Shown piece after piece: positions 34,401-46,945 of a stretch of 64,000 nt of DNA. Where the stretch lies: contig SCFE01000096.1 in NCBI GenBank assembly GCA_004352715.1, positions 1,481,129 to 1,545,128 on the forward strand. Direction: 5' to 3'. The notes beneath the pieces were generated by a model. That model was not told where the DNA came from, made no database searches, and was given only the letters and a program-made list of their open reading frames with translations. Made by a program: the position numbers and the translations under genes. Position 1 is the stretch's first letter, and every line of letters begins with the position of its first letter. Source of the DNA: Hofstenia miamia (lineage: Eukaryota; Xenacoelomorpha; Acoela).

Positions 34401-37400
34401 AACAGCGTTCACTCCCAGAGAAAACATCATTTTACTTTCCTACACTAACAATAGTAGTTAGTAAACATACTAGTCTCAAGAGAACACAAATATCCACAAT
34501 AACCAAGAGCAAAATCAAATTAAAGTTCAGTCTGGTTTTTTGGAACCCTGCTAGGGCTGTGTACATGTGGTAGTTATTTTTATTAATTACTCAATGAATG
34601 GCAGGCACTGGCTATTTGAATGTAAATGAGCACAGGGTGAGCACGGATAAAACTAAATCTGAAACCCAAAACATTACTCATGAATATTAACTTCGCCAAT
34701 TTGACCGTTATGATGGTTAAAAATAGCCACACTATATTACTTCTGCAAAAGGCTTTAATGAGTCCTTCTGTCGAAAATGTACGTTCATCTGACGAACAAC
34801 TGCAGGGGTTAATGACGCTTGTTACTGCAGACTAGAGCTGAGCGCAGTACGGGTTTTGTAAAATTATTTACAAAGCTTCACCGCTAACCACCGCATTGTG
34901 GGAGTTTTCCCACGAACCACAGCAAGTAAACGAAATTTTATGCGATATTTCCGAACAATGTCGATTTTTATCTTTGCAAGAGAAGATAGATGTTTATGAC
35001 TTGTTTTTTAGGGTAATGGATTATTCGTAGAAAAGTTTAAAAACAACTTCTTAGGTATTTTGTCAGTTCTTTCAATTCTGTTAGAATAGGATCCAATTTT
35101 CCATGAAATATGCAAACATTACTTTTATTTTAATATTTTGTATGTGAAATCCATTAAATTTTTCCTTCAGAAACAATTTTTGAGAAATACTTAGAGATTA
35201 TAAGTCTTAAAATGAAACAAGTTATCCGTATAACTTTTATGCCACCGCAAGTTGTTTTATTTCTACAGCTAACCACCGGAATTGGGTAAATCCCTACCAC
35301 TGTACACTGCATCGCGGCATAGCGCGGTATTACCAAATCACACTCATTTCTACTGCAGACCTTTCATTACTGTTCAATATTTATCGCAGCTTGTAAAGCA
35401 TGAAGCAATTCTAACTGTGATTTTAAACTTCCAGAATTGATTTCGTCATATATGTACCCAATAAATTCAAATAATGCTGAACGCATGGAATTCTTGACCT
35501 AAACTCCTAAAGAGATTCCAACCGTTTATACATCTGAAAATTGGGCTGTTGAAATCACACATTTGAATGGCAAACTAACAAATCAATAATGGAAGAAATT
35601 TTGCGTTGTGTACTATGGCTTAGTAATTTCCTATTTCAGTTGAAAACAATGTATTTGAGACAATTGTGCACACACTTTATTACTACCATCCTGGATCGAT
35701 TCAAGTTTATTGCTATTTAAGAATTTTATTTATGTTAGTTGATATGCTACATAATTGTTTACACAGCATAACTATATACATATACTGATATGTTTTGTAA
35801 GAAATCAAAATAATATTCAGTATCTTCACATCATTCATAAATATTGGAGGGGGTAGAACCCCCTTAGACGTTCTGCTCCGCGGTACTTGAAGTACTTATA
35901 TTACGATAAGTTAATAAAACTCAAGTGGACATCAAACTAAAATTTACAAAAAATGATCATTGTTCAATTTTAAAATTATTAAGAATTATTGTTCACTAAG
36001 TATCTAAAAATTAATGATTCATTGATTTAGGGAATTACTCCTAAATGAATCAAGATTTTTGGAAACTACATCAATACATTTAGTAAATTTTACAATTTAC
36101 TAGTTATGGGTAGTGGCCACCGCATCAAAATATATATATATATACACATAAAATTAGATTTCAGTTTCAGTACTAAGGCAGAAAGAAAAGTCTAAATATC
36201 TGCTCATTCTAAATGTGATATTGTTTTCAACCGAAGGCACGGTGTTTACGCTTTTGTGAAAAAAATTACATATTTGCCTTTACTTTGCCTACGGTACGCC
36301 TCAATGGGCTTGGGTTAAGATTACCTGAACATTAGGAATTTTGATAATTTAAATTTTTCCTAAAAAATTCCAAATTTCATTATAAGCTTGGAGAAAATTG
36401 CTTGAAAAGATGGAAAAATAGTTTGTCCTTTACAAAGGAAATGGGCAGTTTAAGTTTAATTCCAACATTTCCCACCAATAGAACCAATATTTAATTCATA
36501 TTATAAAAAGTTACCAAATATGACATTGATGATGTAATTAAAAATTACGTTGTCATCAACATTCCGGGTATACTAAATGGATAGTGCTGATGGGGGGTTT
36601 TAATTTAAAAACTGTAAAGAAAAAAACATGAAATATGCATATTTAGCCACATCATTGTTCTTATACAACATCCACCAGAAGCCCTTTACATTTTTTTTCA
36701 AAGGAGCCTAAACATAATAATGCTTTCATTACTGAATCACAAATACATTTTTCTACAATTAATCTTCAAGCGTGTGTATGTAGTTTGCAGTCTGATTTTT
36801 TAAAAAGAGTTGAAAGCTTAATTGAAAGATAAGCTGCCGTAATGACAAATGATGCAGCGCACCCTAATGATCGCTTTGATTAGTATTGCTTTGCAATATC
36901 TCATTAAATTTTGACATCGGGTTTCCTTTTACAAATCTCTCTCTTAAGTTTATTTGTCACATATAATAATACCGCGGGCTACATCGCAGAATTCAATAAA
37001 ATATGTTTACCTATATGAGAAGAATAAACGAAGCAGAAATATTGAGATAGTGTTTAATTGATACTGTATTGAGTAACTGCTGTTATTTGTAATAACCAGT
37101 AGACTGGACAATTGAATTTACACCGTTGTCTTGATTGAATTACCTCCAATGTTTCCATTTAGGAGCCTGAAAATTGAATTACTAAAACAAACAGCACTGA
37201 CGAAGCAGACTTTAGACAAACAATGGGAAAACTGCACAATGTAGATTTATATCGTATAAATAGGTGGTGGGAAAATGCGTAAAATCGAATATCAACCATA
37301 CTGACACGAAGCATCCGGAAATTTGTATCAGTGTGGCTTTACAATTATTTTGCGGTTAACAAAATAACACTGGAATTATTGCTAAGGTTGTCAAAGTTGG

Positions 37401-38060
37401 TGAACAATGCAATTTAACTCTATTTTACCTGGGGTTTTTCATAGCAGTTATTCCTGAAGGTGGGCAATGTGACCTCCTCCTAAAATCTCGGAAACGGCGA
37501 TCCAATCAACACCAAATTGGTGTGAAGATACTTTAAAATGTCAGAAATATTTTGGCATAACCATTTTGCGATATGATAATTAATATGCAAATTATGCGCA
37601 TATTAATTAGGTTATGTATCAAAATTGCTTAATTGTTCATTATTGACATAAAATGTTAGAAATATACTTAAATAGGAATAAAGAGAAAGGCCTACAAAAA
37701 TCAAATATATTATAGAAAATATTTAATTATAATTTGCATTGAAAATTATGTATTTTTTCAATTTATAGCCTTTAAATACAAAATCCTTATTTTCGAAACT
37801 GAAGAAATATCAGTTTTTCATGGACTTTTTTAAAAATGCTATAACTTTGTAACCCTTGACCATATCTGCATAATTTTGCGTCAAAAGTTGCAGAACAAAT
37901 TAAAGAAAAAAATCATAGAATAATAGCTTATTTAAAAAACACTCTCTGAGTTATATCTAAAACTATGGAGGGGGTCAAATCGCACCCCCTTCAGATAAGA
38001 CTGGGTTAATCATATTTAGGTTGAGCTTTTGACATACTTAAAGGGCTAGGAAAGGGGTTA
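31427..38060. other. AT-rich non-coding DNA, no gene supported
   Basis: About 6.6 kb with only short, unrecognised open frames. No VWD, C8 or TIL-like cysteine-rich frame appears, so the D-domain gene does not visibly continue here. A fragment at 36187-36236 (TCTAAATATCTGCTCATT...TTGTTTTCAACC) recurs at 49409-49456. A short (TA)n lies at 36129-36143. Confidence 0.45.
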
Positions 38061-38067
38061 AACTTAC

Positions 38068-38284
38068 AGCGCTACTTATTTTCCGTTCTAGTGACCCATT
38101 CGTTCCATACTTTTGCATGTGGTAAGTCTGAACATTAACCTTCACAAAGTTATCATTATTCCAATGTTGGGCATAATTGTTACAGACGTCAGCAACATTC
38201 TTACCAAAAGCTGAATAAAAGTTCAAAATGATTTGTTTCTGATCATGATCAAAGAAATATACCTTATAAATATATTCACACTCA
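38068..38284 (-). CDS. Orphan internal exon of an unrecognised minus-strand gene
   Basis: On the minus strand a 217-nt open segment is bounded by an acceptor GGCTTGTCAG and a consensus donor GCT|GTAAGT (phase 2 in, phase 0 out). The 72-residue peptide starts ECEYIYKVYFFDHDQKQ, passes through NFYSAFGKNVADVCNNYAQH, and ends GTNGSLERKISSA. Its composition (balanced charged and aromatic residues, few stretches of Lys/Ile/Asn) is protein-like and unlike the surrounding noise. I do not recognise the family. No other exon of the gene was found in the window. Confidence 0.5.
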
Positions 38285-39847
38285 CTGACAAGCCACAATA
38301 ATCAAAATAAATGCCAATGGAGGGGATTCAAAATCATCAAAAATTCGACCCACAACTTTTTTAAATGCGTCAAACTAAATTTAATGCGAGTAAAATTCTG
38401 GATGGTCCTTCAGCCCACTCCAATTTTTCTTAATAATCAAATGTGTGCAAGCGATAAATTTACACCCTCCTCCCCTTCCTAAATATGGTTAATACAGATT
38501 TGTTTAATTTCTTCGACAATATATTAATAGACCCCTAAATTAGAATCATACGTTACATGAAGCACAGCGCAAACGGTATTTAATGTCTTGGACTATTCAC
38601 ACTAATACAGGGTTCTCATTTGTGGTTAAATTTCGGGATTTAAGGGGGAATTATGATTACCTTGGTGCAAAGTTCTACTGGAAATGCACTGGGCCAAATA
38701 TTGTAAATTCACAGTAGGCACCTCCAGGGACATTGAAATTTTTGAAATTTTGGAAAGCAGGGCGTGAATGAGATTTCGACAAATGCTAAAATTAACACTG
38801 AAAATAACATTCTTATAGTTCAATTACTTTGAAAAAGGTATAGTAATGAAGATGTAAGTTGTAACTATTTTTTATATCGTGTTATACCAAATATACATTG
38901 TAGAAGACAATGGAGCAGAATAGTAAGCATGAAGACGAGCAACGTCAAGTCTACTCAAAATCAGTGGTGGGGACCAGAGGTTCGTAAAAAATTTCTTTTA
39001 CGATTTTTGAATGTGGACAGAATTATTGTAATGCACCTACAAAGAGTCAAATATCATCATCAGTAAGTGAAATTCTCAAAAGATATTTTGCTCAAGCTAA
39101 ATCAACTTCACAAATTTAACATACCTTTAAGAAATGTTATTGATAACCTACTTGTAATACGCCCAACATTTAAGTTGAACCCATATCCCTTAAATTTACG
39201 AGTTGGACTCCAGGTTTTCAATTAAAAATGAAAAATAATTTTAAAAAAGTGTAAAATATGCTGTAAGAAATTTAGAAATACATCAAAACCTATCAGAATT
39301 GAAAAAAAAATTTTTCAAGGCCGAATCAGTGCCAAGCAGATAAAACGGGATTCTCTAAGTAATTTTTAGAATTTTGAAATAATTTTTTATTTAGATAACA
39401 CGTAATTATAAAGCACATGACTCAAATTTATTAGCATTCCTACTCCAAATGAATTTTTTCATATATTCAAGCAAAAATGCTATAGTTAACAAATCTTAAT
39501 TTGCTAACAGCTTCATCTATGCCTTTGCAGGGGCGAAGAGTAGATTTAGGGTTGATATCATGTGGATAAACTGCGAGTTGAGCCATTTCCAACGTTGATG
39601 ATGAGTTTGAAGAACTGACAAAAAAACCCAATGCGATTCTATTTAAGATTTTGGGTAGGATGACTGGTTGTCACGAACAGTTGTTTTCATTCACATTTAT
39701 GCATAGAAACGGCCCTTCAAACATTCTTAAAATATTATTTCTTTTAATATTGAATTTTTATGCGAATTAGCACGTACGTTATGCTCATAAACAGTGTTCT
39801 CGATTCTCATCTGAACTAACTGAAAATGCTTAAAATAAAATATTATC

Positions 39848-40310
39848 TAGGGTGATTGTTTTTTGGCCTAAAAATTTAATATTTTGACAACAAAAATTTA
39901 CCAAAAAACAAAGAAGTTTTGACCTTATTTTGACCTAATGATAAAATTAAAACGGTATAAAATTGAGTATGTATTTCGCTTAAAACTTGATACAAATAAC
40001 AAAATATAATGTTTAAGATATTCGACAGAAAAATAACGGGCTGTAAAAAAGCAAGAATAGCATTAGAACCTGAATTGAAAATTTTGATAATTGTTTCCAC
40101 AAAATAAATTTACTAATTAAATTGTCGATTTTAACCTAATTCTGACCTAAAGATGAAATTTTGACCAAATCAAAATATTTCTGCAACTATACTAAATAAT
40201 GGTAGAATTCGGGTTTTTCATATTTAAACAAATATTGCGATATTTTTTGACCAGAAAATCATTTTGACTTTATTGACTTTTACGCGTTTTTACTAAAGTG
40301 TTTCGGTTTT
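39848..40310. repeat. Dispersed repeat, copy 2
   Basis: Copy 2 of the family described at 14268-14690, with GACCTTATTTTGACCTAATG and TTTTGACTTTATTGACTTTT as the clearest shared blocks. Divergence is high, so both are old. Confidence 0.6.
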
Positions 40311-40319
40311 AGTTTTTTC

Positions 40320-41430
40320 GATTGACCACTCAAAATAATGACTGGTTAATCAACCTTCTTGAAATAATCCTTTATATGAATATGCAGGTGTCTTTTCAGA
40401 AACATACCTAATAGCAAATTATCACTTGAAAACCAACGGTATGCAACATGTTTGCCTGATGTGATAAATGTCTTGTCCTTGCATAATTTATAGTAACGAC
40501 ATATTAAATTTTTGGAAGAAATGTTTACATTTATTCAATCTTATGCATTGATCTTTCAAATTCCAGTGACTTACTGTTACAGAACTAATCTACGTGACTA
40601 TGTCGTGAAGTATTAACAAATGATGTGGCCGATTTCTTAAACGGTGCAATCATTATAATATTAATTGCGTAAAAAAGAAGTAACAAAATTAAAAGCTTAA
40701 TAATTTAATAAGATTGCAAGCCAGAATTTTCAATAAACAGGCGTAGTTAACACCGCTGTAAATACAACATCTCAAAGTTGTTAACCGAATACATAAGATT
40801 GGAAATTAATTCCAACCTATTTACATCCCCTCAAACACACAAAAGCAAGCAACCAAACACAAATTTGTTCTCAGGAATACATCAATAGTGTTTTAATTTT
40901 CTGCTAATCAAAATTGTATAAGTATATTAATTCAACTGGTTTTGTGATTAAATATAAAATCCATTAAATTTGCATGCACGCCAACATTTCTGATTATATA
41001 TTTGCGGAATGCGGGATGTCTTCGGTATTAAAATAATTGAAACATTTGTTAATTTCTTCTAAAACCGGTAACCATGAAATTAAATTTTAGGAAAAACGAA
41101 ATTATTCTATACAAATAGAGTTTGTAAATCACCTTTCAAAAGAAATTTTATTATACACATATTAGTGTCAATTTATCATGAACAATAACAAAACCTGATT
41201 TCCTCAAATGTGAGAAATATTGCCTTAGTACGTTTTTACTTCCATAACCATATTTTTGAACATAAATTAGAGCCGACCCTTAAATAGAATAGAATTGAGT
41301 CAGAAATTACAAGTAAGAAGCGTTGGGATGTGTAGTGCAATTATTTCTCCTGAGTTCTTCATCTTCTTCTCGCTAAATATATATGAATTAAGATTTGTGA
41401 AATTCAGGGGAAAGAATGGTACCCCACATT
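40320..41430. other. AT-rich non-coding DNA
   Basis: No open frame of note and no repeat recognised. Confidence 0.4.
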
Positions 41431-41432
41431 CT

Positions 41433-41693
41433 AACTTTTTTTATTAATCTGAACATGTCAAAAAGTGTCCCAAGATATGTCGTGGGAGAGCCCAGCACGT
41501 CAAAGTTCAATAATCCTAGTTTTCCCGCGAATTGAAATCCTTATGACTTTCTTTATTTGTTCAAAGCAATTTTGCATTTTCTGAAAGCCAAGCTCCCCGA
41601 GACTATTGCAAAAATCAGAACGAGAATCGCTTATTTTCTTGAAAAATTATAAAGCTTGAAATCAAATGCAGCAGTTATTTTGGGACAGAGTGA
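41433..41693. repeat. Dispersed repeat C, copy 1
   Basis: From ATTAATCTGAACATGTCAAA to GCAGCAGTTATTTTGGGACA this segment is an inverted, diverged copy of 51949-52217. Shared blocks include GGGAGAGCCCAG, TTTTCCCGCG and CCCGAGA-TTGCAAAAATCAGAA. No coding frame. Confidence 0.7.
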
Positions 41694-42548
41694 GTATTAT
41701 TTCTGGTACTTATTGTCTTAAACCTAAAAATGACTCAAAATTTGAGACGGAAACATTTCAAGTAATAATACAGTGCTTAACATAACAATGTTTCTCAAAA
41801 TGTACTTTGCGGACAAAAAGGGCTCATGCTACTCGTGGGCTTCATTCTGCCTCCCAATTAATGTCTACATCTATGAAAAGAATTAAGAAGAAGTCATAAA
41901 ATTATTTTCGATTTAAAAATAAAGTATTCAGGACATATGGAAATGTGTTGTCAAGTCAACGAAATAGACTATGTCCTGATATGTTAGAAAAAACTTGATT
42001 TTTTGCATGACAAATTGAGAATCATGTTAAAATATAGCTTTTTTTCCTAGAAAATTCCATTTTGAAATCAAGGTTTATTTCAGAATTTAGCGATGATGTT
42101 GCACATATATTATCCGGAAAACAAGATAAATTTTACCGGATATCCGGATCCGGCTGTGCAATTGCAGATTCTGTCGGATATCGGCGTTCTGTTCATCCCT
42201 AAATTGTTGTATAATCCTTCTAGCAATTTAAGAATATTACCATAATAAATTATTTTTATTACATGTCTATGTATATACCAAACCACTACAAAAAAGCGGG
42301 GATCGCTGTATTTCGTTGTAAAAATCGATATTAGGACAACTAAAGCATTCGGATTTATTTAATATTTTAAACAAAGTGAATCTATAGTACAATACAACCT
42401 ACGTTTTGAGAATATGGCCTGCTTTAGCCTGGCCAAACTTTGAAGTTAAATTGGCGGCAATTAAATTAAATCACAAATTTCAAATCACTACTTAAACATA
42501 TAAAAGATAGTTGTATTCTCCGTGACGTAAAAAACCCCGAACTTTTTA

Positions 42549-43140
42549 TATTTTCCAGAGAATGATTAACTGTGCAATCAAAAGGTTCTAGTTCTTCTGC
42601 AACGAAAGTAGGCTGTGTGAATATATTTCACGTAAGCAAGTTAGTTAAAGCTGTGAAGCACCGCTCTGCATGAGGCTCTATGCTAGCTACTAATTGTCCG
42701 ATTGCATACATGGTATTAGCAGACTTGGAAGCACATTTCATGAAGAACTCTTATGCAGAACAGATTAATCGGAAATTGAGGCCCTTAGGATCCTTAAAAA
42801 TAGGTGCATTGTTAAAACAAAGTTAGTAAATGAAGTAACACGTAGTTTTCTAATGTAATCTACAGTAGCCTTCTTTTCTAAATCATTAGTAGCGGCATTG
42901 AGATATCGGATCTCTTACCATTTGCTTTTGAGATTGTGGTGAGCTGTAAATTTTTTGGGTTTCACGTTTTGAAGTTTCTGAATTGATTTTTCTATATACA
43001 AATATCACTCGTTTTTTGAATAACATTACACACATATTTAACTCCCATTAATAGGAGCGGATGCATAAATTTTAATGAATCATTTGATTTTTGCATACAT
43101 TGTTTATGTCATTTGCGTTGCATTGCATTCTCAATTTATG
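42549..43140. repeat. Dispersed repeat B, copy 1 (~590 bp)
   Basis: From TATTTTCCAGAGAATGATTA to the CATTGCATTCTCAATTTATG block this segment is an inverted copy of 53511-54112, roughly four positions in five alike. The shared part includes a CTTCTGCA...GTGAAGCA block and a CTACAGTAGCCTTCTTTTCT block. Confidence 0.75.
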
Positions 43141-44043
43141 GCACATAAAGATCAAATTCACCGTTCAAATAAATTATTAAACTCTAAAAGATGGAGTTAT
43201 ATGGCATCCTTCTCAATGGTAATGTTAATTCAAAAAATGCTTTAAATGTTAAGGTTGTTCTAGTAATTTTTTACTGTAAGGTAAATGTGTGCCTACTTTC
43301 AAAATTGTGATCATGCATACACATAAACACTGAACACCGACAGTCAAAGGCAGAAACAATTCATCGACTTCACTAAATGTATGTTAGAAATATATTTCGA
43401 AGTATGTTTAAAATGAAACTTCAATTCATTTCAATTTGTCGAATATCTCGTAATATAATAGGCAGCAGGCGCCAAAATCAACGCTACATACAGAACCAAA
43501 ATAACCTTACAATAACTTCAACACTACTGGTGCTGGTGTTGTGAATGCTTCAACTGACATGAAGATTTATTTATGTAGTAAAATATAGTCACGATTAAAC
43601 ATTTTTGTGAAAGCATTATGGAATTGTACTATTGGGTCAACTCTGAGGCTTTCCTAATTATAAAAATAGTCAAATTAACCAATAGATTAGTTTTGTAAAT
43701 AATAACAAATGGATTCACATTTAGTGTACACAGAAATAGAGCATTTTGCTTTTCAATTAAAAACCTTTGAAAAAAACTGTTTTTTTTATCATTTTAAACA
43801 ATTTACTCTAAACCTATTGGAAATTTCTGAAATTGTGAGGCATGTGCAATGGACACATCTATGGGTGAATCAAGAGGCCTACAGTGCATGGGAGCAAATT
43901 ACTAACTTTAGGTGCTTATGTTTCTGGATGTAGACCAAGTAAGCCATGTTGCGGTGAGCCGTACTTAAGGTCAGCAGTTACTGCGCGCTTCGATATATCA
44001 GTGATTGGATGAGCAGACCTCCTCTATCCTATAGCCTTTTCAC

Positions 44044-44488
44044 AGGCTTGCCCATTGGACAGATTTTGCTGTCCAGTCCAATCCAATTCAAAACAAAAAT
44101 TTTAGAATTGTCCAATTGGAATCCAATCGAATTCCAATCTAATTTACGCTTTAATAGAAATTTTCAACATTGCATTAAAGTATGTTCCCTAATAGACCTA
44201 CCCATGCCCCAAGATTTTAAATTTACTAAAAGGCTTGGAGAAAATTCTTTGTAAATGTGCAAAAACGTTTTCTCCATTTTTTAGAAAGGACGTTAGGGTG
44301 TTTAAGGTTAATGGTATGAGAAATTGTATTATAAAAATTGTGATTTTAAAATTTTTGTAAAATTATTCACGTGAAGTTCCAAGTGAAATCCAATGAATAG
44401 CAAATTTTATTTGTCTAACCAATTCCAATACAATTCCAATGTCCTATTGAAATCCAACTAGATTTCAATTCCAATGGACAAGTCTGCC
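44044..44488. mobile_element. Foldback/MITE-like element rich in CCAATTCCAAT
   Basis: The left end AGGCTTGCCCATTGGACAGA and the right end (complement AGGCAGACTTGTCCATTGGA) are imperfect inverted repeats, continued inward by CCAATCCAATTC and CAATTCCAATACAATTCC runs. Internal sequence 44148-44199 matches 7970-8022. No target duplication was established. Confidence 0.5.
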
Positions 44489-46895
44489 TTTTTAGTTTTT
44501 ACGTATTCTTCTTAGTTATGAGAATTTTAAATTTTTTATAAACAACCACCACAGATTTTACAAAATTCCTGGAGATTTAAGGTTAAATATTATAAGAATA
44601 CAATTATAAAAAAATTAGATTGTCTGCAGGTCTCGACACTCTGAATGCTTTTAAATTCGTGAAAATTTAAGTCTGTTATCAAAGTGCACATTTCAATGAT
44701 ATTTTGACTGGATTATGCATAATATGAACAGTGATAATTCGTTTTTTAATTTGAAATTGAAGATTCCAATTTGATTTGAAACATTTGGATAAAACAAAAC
44801 AAGCACATGGGTGAGCAATAAAAATCTACAAATACAATTTTATTCATAAGGGCTGCTTTTAGACATGGCTCATATCAATTTTAATAAAAAACTTCACAGA
44901 ATATCAATTTATTATTAATCAATTACTGAAACTACATTAAAATTGAGCTTTGCTAAAAAGAAGTTGATGCTTGAAATATTTTTTCCTTTTTTAAACATTT
45001 ACTAATGAAACCATTTAAAAAATACATTTCCCACAAATATAATATAAATTAACAAGCCACTGCTAAAATATTTTAATAACCTCGTTGTTCTTACTTTTTG
45101 AATTCGCTGTTAATCATAATGTTTGATGATAGAATATGCACAAGAACAAAGTTCATAATCGTTAGAAAAACTACAATATATTTGCTAAACATTTCTGGTA
45201 ATTAATATGAATAACTAATACCCACAATTTTAAAATTTTCTATACATTTTACGATTAAAAATATCTTAAGTTTCTTACACTTAATTTTCCAACAATTTAA
45301 ACCACGGTTTAACATATTGTCAAAATACATTCTTCAATAAATAATTATTTATATACATTTTGATTGACATAGATGTTCAAACAATGTAACTGTCTGTTGT
45401 AAGCCGGTACTGTTCAAAGTTTTGAGAAATCCAAGTAATTTTGTGCTGTGAGAATTGTCCCTGACCAAACCAGTGATCAATACTGCTAGTCTATCTAAAT
45501 TTTAAATGAAAAATCATTTGAAATTAGGTCAATTTTTTTAAATCAGGCCTACTGCAGGAAAACATATATGTAGAGTAAAAATATTTTACACGTGCTAAAT
45601 ATTTTTGAAACACCCTAATGTACATCTAAAATTTCTAAAAGTTATATTGATATTTTATTAAAATCCTTAGTGTTGTAAAAATTAATTAAGCTAATTTACG
45701 AATTTTTGCAGAAAAACAATTAAAATTATGCTAAATTTATACAATTTTATATTACAAAATTGTGGGCAATTTAGCATTCAATGAACGAGCATGGATTTAT
45801 GTATTTATATATATATATATGTATATAAATTAATTTATATTTTTATTTTCTCCAGTAGAATTATGTATTCCCACAGAAATGACAAACCACAAACCCATCA
45901 AATCCTGAGACCTAAGTAGAAAAAAGCAAGAAATAAATTGAATGATAGAAAATGAAATGAAGAGTTATAAAAAAGTAGCTGAAAAGCTTTGAACACCTAA
46001 TTTGAGAGAGTAACGCATGCGTACAAAGCGCTAACATTTTCACCTGCAATCGCATCCAATTCTTTTTGATATCACTTCAAAGCTGTGTATTTATAGTGCA
46101 TTCTGTAATTTATTTTCAAGAATTCTACTAAAAAATCTTGGAAAATTTCGGGAATTTCTGTCATCTTTTACAATAAAATGGATAATAATTGATTAATAAC
46201 GAAATTATATAATGAATGAAACTGAGAAAATAGATAGCAACCGAACACATTCCCTGCCGTACATTTGAACAGACTTACCTGTCTACAATTCTTTCGTTGA
46301 TTGTTCCAATAATTTACTGAATGAATGCGATTATCAACATTTCTCCTAGTAGTGGATTTAAACCCTTATTCTTGAAATTTTAAAGTCAATTAAAAAACTA
46401 ATCAAGTGCAGTTCAGATCAGATATTAGTTTGCAATTTTACCATTTTACAGAAAATAAGATAAAGATTTATGCATTTTAAAGATATATTAACAACCTACA
46501 CAACTGTCGAAAATATCATTTTATAATATTTTCCAAATAGCATCATAGGAAAACAAGGAATAACTCATATTTTATACATGCCTTTTTCCGGATATTGAAC
46601 AATTGGGATTGTAAATTAATATCTAAATTCTTTCCAAACATTGGTAAGAAGCAACAATTTGGTAGACGTTTTATCTGCCGCATCGGACAAAATATCATTT
46701 TATGGAAAATAAACTACAATATGCCTGAAAAAATCTTACTAGTTCAGGCAAGAAGTTATGTTTGGGCGTAATTTTTTTCTTTGAATTTTTTTATGAAATA
46801 ATTAATTGACCTAAACACATTAGCGAAAGCCTTACTGCAAAATAGTTGAATAATTTATCTCAGCGCTTGCAAAAAGTTTATGCAAAACACAAGAG

Positions 46896-46945
<50 letters not shown>

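Noticed and set aside
39527-39545. CAGGGGCGAAGAGTAGATTT as a hAT terminus
   Set aside because: No inverted partner or target duplication was seen within about 2 kb.
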